Below, in pieces: positions 60,440 to 64,000 of a stretch of DNA of 64,000 nucleotides. The stretch lies in contig NW_006917093.1 in NCBI RefSeq assembly GCF_000516985.1, positions 3,224,001 through 3,288,000 on the forward strand. The letters are read 5' to 3'. Positions within the stretch are counted from its first letter, which is position 1; every line of letters starts with the position of its first letter. Position numbers and translations under genes: made by a program. This DNA comes from Pestalotiopsis fici W106-1. Taxonomy: Eukaryota; Ascomycota; Sordariomycetes; Amphisphaeriales; Sporocadaceae. Under the pieces are notes generated by a model. The model searched no databases and had not been told where the DNA came from. It saw only the letters and a list, made by a program, of their open reading frames with translations.

Positions 60440-60942
60440 ATGACCACCATTGGTTCCCTGGTTTTTTGTACCGACTGCGGTAATCTCTTACCTGCATCCA
60501 AAGGCAATGCAAAGAATATCCTGAAATGCGAGTGTTGCGGCGCCGAAAATCAAGGTACGCTCCACTATGGCCTCGCATTGTGTAAAGCAGACTTGAGAGA
60601 TTATGCATGAGGCTAACGTTTGTCAAACTTCATAGACATGGCCTCCAAGACAATTGTCACCACGAGCAAGCCTACCGACTTTCCCTCCCTGCTCCGCCAG
60701 AAACTCTCCACTACGCAGACGGTTGAGAGACACAAGGTCCAGACTGAGGCCTTGATCCAAGAGACATGTGAAAAGTGTGGTCGCAAGGAGGTCCGGTTCA
60801 CCAGCGTTCAGCTGCGAAGTGCCGATGAAGGTGCTACCAACTTTTATACATGCGAATGTGGTCACAAGTACGTTCCACCAGGCCGCCCAATAACGTATGA
60901 CTTGCTAAACAGTCTTCTTGCAGATGGAGCCACAACAACTGA
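60440..60942 (+). CDS. RPA12: RNA polymerase I subunit Rpa12 (A12.2)
   Basis: Three exons, 60440-60554, 60636-60867 and 60924-60942 (19 nt), give 121 residues. The N-terminal zinc ribbon has Cys10, Cys13, Cys30 and Cys33. The C-terminal TFIIS-like ribbon has Cys83 and Cys86, the catalytic hairpin QLRSADEGATNFYTC (acidic pair Asp-Glu at 102-103) and Cys111 and Cys113, ending GHKWSHNN. Rpa12 sits in polymerase I, stimulates RNA cleavage and helps termination on ribosomal DNA. The last exon is required: unspliced, the frame runs on into unrelated residues. The final cysteine pair is spaced C-x-C where C-x2-C is usual. ATG chosen because it gives the family start MTTIGSLVFC. Confidence 0.94.
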
Positions 60943-61114
60943 GCAACTATGCGCATTAAGAGCGACGCTTTTACTACTTCTCGTATGCGACGGAATAACA
61001 AGATACCCAAATCCCAAAACCATCACCGCGTTCTATTCTCTTTTTTTTGGTACCTGATATCAATACAAACGCTCAAACGCCTGAAAACTCATCACCCAAG
61101 AGGACCGTCCCAAT

Positions 61115-62206
61115 TTATGCCGCCGCGGTGGCTTCAGCTGACTCTGGAATCAGAGCATACTCTGCTTGACCACTCTGCTCGTAATCGACCATGTCTAGTG
61201 CAACAATGACAGATTCGCGCACAACCTTTTCCTTGTCGTGGAGGAAACGCTTGAGGATCTCCTCAACACCCTCTTCCTCGCCCAGGCTACCCAGAGCCTC
61301 GGCAGCCTCGTGTCGAACCATGCTGGCTTCTTCAGTGTTGGAGAGCGCCTCGGTCAGTGCTGGAATCGAGGCAGGGTGGGAGAGCTGTCCGAAAACGAAG
61401 GCGATTTCATGGCGGAAGAGTGCAGACGAGTCGGCGAGACCCTTGGCAAGAGCAAGGACGGCAGGGACTGCAGTAGGCAAATCCGGAGGCGAAGCGAGGT
61501 CGCGGAGAGCAAACATGGCCCTGTATCGGAGGAAGAGAGGAGCGGATGTGTCCATGAGGGTCTTTCCAAGATCGTCGACTGTTTGCGACGTCTCAGGCAT
61601 GGGAGGGGCAGGATCTATCGATGCAAAGTCGCTGTATCCGGTTAGCCATGAGCACTCATAAAGGTAGCATAATGGGATCTGAGCCCGACTCGTGCGAGAG
61701 GGATCAATGGCAGATTTTGAGAAATGGACAAACCTCTGGTGCAACTTCTCCTTCTTTCTCTCCTCGGAGTTCTCCCACTCGATACGGTCGATTGCGAGCT
61801 CGCAGGTTTCGGTAATGACTACGTCTTCATCCTTGGAGTCTCTGAACTGCTTCAACAGGGCCAGACTGTTCAGGTCGCCTAGCGCTCCAAGAGCCTCAGC
61901 GGCCTCGTGGCGGCACATGGTATCCTCGTGCAAATCGGACAGGACGGCGCGCAGGGGCTTGGCAGCCTCCATGTTGCCGGACTGGCCCAAGCAATAGGCG
62001 AGTTCATGCTTGAGTAGGGCCGAGGGAGAGGCGAAACCGGCGGCGATGGCATCAATGGCCTCCTGGGACTCGGCTGGGGTCTCAGCGTGCCTGGCGAGAT
62101 GCTTGAGCGAGAAGAGGGCGCGGAAACGCAGAGGAAGTGGGGTGGCCTCGGAGCACAGGGACTCGCGCAGGCTGGCGATGGTGGTAGCCGGGGCGTCGGC
62201 GGTCAT
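61115..62206 (-). CDS. LIA1: Deoxyhypusine hydroxylase (HEAT-repeat, Lia1)
   Basis: Two exons, 62206-61734 and 61631-61115, give 329 residues, the family norm. The protein is an eight-repeat HEAT-like dimer of halves, each with two iron-binding His-Glu pairs: [13 protein letters not shown] and [13 protein letters not shown] in the first half, [12 protein letters not shown] and [13 protein letters not shown] in the second. It hydroxylates deoxyhypusine in eIF5A, completing hypusine, using a diiron centre. The intron (102 nt; donor gtttgt, branch gctaac, acceptor cag) is a multiple of three with no stop, so an unspliced copy would read through as 363 residues. Splicing joins LHQ to [12 protein letters not shown], the normal linker between halves. 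Convergent with RPA12. Confidence 0.95.
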   Translation of the reverse strand: MTADAPATTIASLRESLCSEATPLPLRFRALFSLKHLARHAETPAESQEAIDAIAAGFASPSALLKHELAYCLGQSGNMEAAKPLRAVLSDLHEDTMCRHEAAEALGALGDLNSLALLKQFRDSKDEDVVITETCELAIDRIEWENSEERKKEKLHQRFVHFSKSAIDPSRTSRAQIPLCYLYECSWLTGYSDFASIDPAPPMPETSQTVDDLGKTLMDTSAPLFLRYRAMFALRDLASPPDLPTAVPAVLALAKGLADSSALFRHEIAFVFGQLSHPASIPALTEALSNTEEASMVRHEAAEALGSLGEEEGVEEILKRFLHDKEKVVRESVIVALDMVDYEQSGQAEYALIPESAEATAAA

Positions 62207-62631
62207 ATTTGTGGTTGTGTCGGACGACGGAACGTAGAGTGCGGAGAAGGAGTGGCCGTATCTTAAAAATGGATGCTATAGAATTTCCATACACAATGTT
62301 GGAACTCTAATCTGACAGGAGTTGTATCCAACAAGCGCAGTATAATTATTTTGCAAGTGTGGTACAGTACGGCGACGAATGCAGCCAGCAGCGCCAGAGC
62401 GAGACCAGCTTCGTGGTGCCTGAGAGTCCCGCAGGGTGGCATAAAAACCCAGTCCCCCACTGTGGGACCGACAACTTTTTTTTCTCTTTCCAGGCCTGAT
62501 GGAGGGGCAGTTCCCAAGAACTGCACCTTATCTTATCGCCGCGCTCCGAAGCCGCAAGGAATGGTTTTTGCGTTAACATCATAAACTGCTTTAATGAAAT
62601 TGGATGTCATAGCGAGCGTTTACAGCCTCAT
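62207..62631. other. Gap between LIA1 and tRNA-Gln, no gene seen
   Basis: Contains the LIA1 promoter. A 13-residue-scale set of short frames is present on both strands but no family is recognisable. Confidence 0.6.
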
Positions 62632-62718
62632 GGTCGGTTAGTGTAGTTGGTTATCACATCGGATTCTGATTCTTCATCGTGACTTCCGGTAACCGGGGTT
62701 CGAATCCCCGACTGACCT
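62632..62718 (+). tRNA. tRNA-Gln(CUG) with a 14-nt intron
   Basis: The cloverleaf folds fully. The acceptor stem pairs GGTCGGT with ACTGACC (one G-T). The D arm starts at GTG and closes with CAC. The anticodon stem is TCGGA/TCCGG and its loop TTCTGA carries anticodon CTG at 62666-62668. The T stem CGGGG/CCCCG holds the standard loop TTCGAAT (internal Pol III promoter). The intron 62670-62683 lies at the usual place, one base after the anticodon. The discriminator base is T. It reads CAG codons. Confidence 0.95.
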
Positions 62719-62719
62719 G

Positions 62720-62725
62720 TTTTTT
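62720..62725 (+). terminator. RNA polymerase III terminator of tRNA-Gln
   Basis: Six T residues start two bases after the tRNA, the standard Pol III stop signal. Confidence 0.85.
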
Positions 62726-63484
62726 GTATCTCGTTTTTGTCATCTAACTCCATCACGAATTCGTGTGTTCTTCTTTTGGGGTTTTTGGTCAAGGAACTGG
62801 GATTTTGTTGTTTCTTTCTCTTTTTTCATTTTCACCTTCCTTCTTCTTAGTAAATTCTGGCACTGAGAAAAAGATGGATTTCATGTGCTCGAGGGGAATG
62901 AATTCGAGTAATGTACGATATAATATGTATTGTGTTATATTCGTGTACCTGAGGAAATGATTTTGGGGTTCCCATTAAGCCTCGTTCTTGTTATGTCAAT
63001 CAACATATTAGTTTTGAGTTCCATCGCTTTGTGAGTCTTGTCTAGAAGGAGCGCCAAGAGTGCTTCGACTGTGCCGGTAGATTATACATCAAGCTAGGCA
63101 GTAAACTGCTGTGCTTGACTATCCGCTCTCCAATCTCCCCTCGATTGTCATTCACTCAAAATTGGACAAGTAACCCTGTATCTATATTTGGTGCAAGGAG
63201 AAATAGAAATTAGAAGCTTGAATAAATTGACCTTTAGTTAATGCAAGATTTGCATGATTCTAGATCCAACACTGACTGAATGGTGGTGAAACACATGAGT
63301 TGCTCTCGTGTGCTGGCCTAGAAATTGGACCCCACAAAACACAAGCGATTTGTTCTGCTGGATGCGTCATGAACTTTCGATCATCGACTTACACCTTGTC
63401 TTATACCAGCCAACAACAAACACACAATCCAAATCTGCAGCGTCCTATCGTATCTCCTAGGACAAAACGAGCAATATCATTTGA
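62726..63484. other. Gap between tRNA-Gln and PDX3, no gene seen
   Basis: AT-rich, T-run-bearing DNA that should hold the PDX3 promoter. No supported frame. Confidence 0.6.
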
Positions 63485-63526
63485 ATGCAATCAACACTCT
63501 CTAGATTTCTGAGCTACACTACCAAA

Positions 63527-64000
63527 ATGGCTCTCCACGCAGCAAAAGAGGATTCCAAACTCATCTGTAAGTGCCGCAACGCCCGCCCGCCCCTCCTTGG
63601 ACCGTACCACTTACGTGTTTTCACCAATGTCAGTTGCACCTGCTGGGCAAGAAGCACACGGACAGGCAGACCAATTCGTCAAGGGACACCTCACCCGTGC
63701 AGACCTGGACCCTTCGTCGCCCGTCCGCCAGTTTCACAGCTGGTTCGGGGCAGCGCAGCAGGCCGGGTCGGGCGTCGCCCACCCAGAGACGTGCACGCTG
63801 TCGACGGCGTCGCTGCCGTCGGGCCGTGTGAGCGCCCGCATGGTGTACCTCAAGGAGCTCGACGACAAGGGCTTTGTGGTGTACAGCAACTTTGGCACGA
63901 GCCGCAAGGCCGCCGACCTGGCCACGAACCCCTGGGCCAGCCTGACGTTTTGGTGGGAGAGCCTGGAGCGCCAGGTCCGGGTCGAGGGCAGAGCGAGTAG
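63527..64000 (+). CDS. PDX3: Pyridoxamine 5'-phosphate oxidase (Pdx3), 5' part
   Basis: Two exons within the window, 63527-63566 and 63634 onward; the gene continues past the edge. The joined protein begins MALHAAKEDSKLIFAPAGQ and reaches an FMN/substrate-binding region (TCTLSTASLPSGRVSARMVYLKEL; GFVVYSNFGTSRKAADLATNPWASLTFWW), characteristic of the true oxidase that makes pyridoxal 5'-phosphate from pyridoxine or pyridoxamine phosphate with FMN. Conserved Arg and the RQVRVEG segment are visible. An in-frame ATG at 63485 would add 14 residues, MQSTLSRFLSYTTK, with no acidic ones, which could be a mitochondrial signal. Partial, but the family call is firm. It is separate from the Alr4036-type paralogue at 33.7 kb. 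Confidence 0.93.
   Translation: MALHAAKEDSKLICKCRNARPPLLGPYHLRVFTNVSCTCWARSTRTGRPIRQGTPHPCRPGPFVARPPVSQLVRGSAAGRVGRRPPRDVHAVDGVAAVGPCERPHGVPQGARRQGLCGVQQLWHEPQGRRPGHEPLGQPDVLVGEPGAPGPGRGQSE

Overview
The window looks like nuclear chromosomal DNA of a filamentous ascomycete. Seventeen protein genes are mostly split by short introns (49-181 nt, one of 335 nt) with GT donors, CTAAC-like branch sites and AG ends. The proteins match Pezizomycotina families: fused Ura2, a long Yvc1, a Zn2Cys6 regulator and an Ayg1-type hydrolase. Sequence style and protein wording suggest a Sordariomycete, perhaps Hypocreales; that is inference. About 30 kb of the 64 kb is coding.

Layout. 1-4.3 kb: a DHA1-type MFS transporter (+), kinetochore SPC24 (-) and mitochondrial fission FIS1 (+). 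6.6-8.3 kb: a RING-H2 ubiquitin ligase (+). 9.4-10.2 kb: a small unknown membrane protein (-). 13.2-14.5 kb: a TatD/Scn1-type hydrolase (+), convergent with a five-exon Zn2Cys6 transcription factor (-, 14.9-17.3 kb). 20.6-21.9 kb: an Ayg1-like polyketide hydrolase (+), divergent from the factor. 23.0-24.1 kb: an unknown coiled-coil protein (-). 24.1-33.7 kb: a 9.5 kb stretch with microsatellites and no gene I can support. 33.7-34.6 kb: an Alr4036-type FMN protein (-). 35.6-42.4 kb: URA2 (-). 42.4-46.8 kb: a second long gap. 46.8-50.6 kb: vacuolar TRP channel YVC1 (+). 51.4-52.0 kb: a three-exon, 72-residue protein (-). 53.6-59.7 kb: cohesin loader SCC2/MIS4 (-), divergent from RNA polymerase I subunit RPA12 (+). 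61.1-62.2 kb: deoxyhypusine hydroxylase LIA1 (-). 62.6 kb: an intron-containing tRNA-Gln(CUG). 63.5 kb to the edge: PDX3 (+), partial.

Most genes are unrelated housekeeping genes, and I see no operon-like or defence-like system. The only loosely accessory part is the transcription factor / Ayg1-like pair with wide gaps; no polyketide synthase is present. The points most worth a second look are: a 26-nt exon that encodes the pore loop of YVC1; several very small exons in other genes; a shortened region before the nucleophile of the Ayg1-like enzyme; C-x-C spacing in the second zinc ribbon of RPA12; possible mitochondrial presequences from upstream ATGs in two FMN-family genes; a CGTACG minisatellite near URA2; and the 9.5 kb gene-free stretch.
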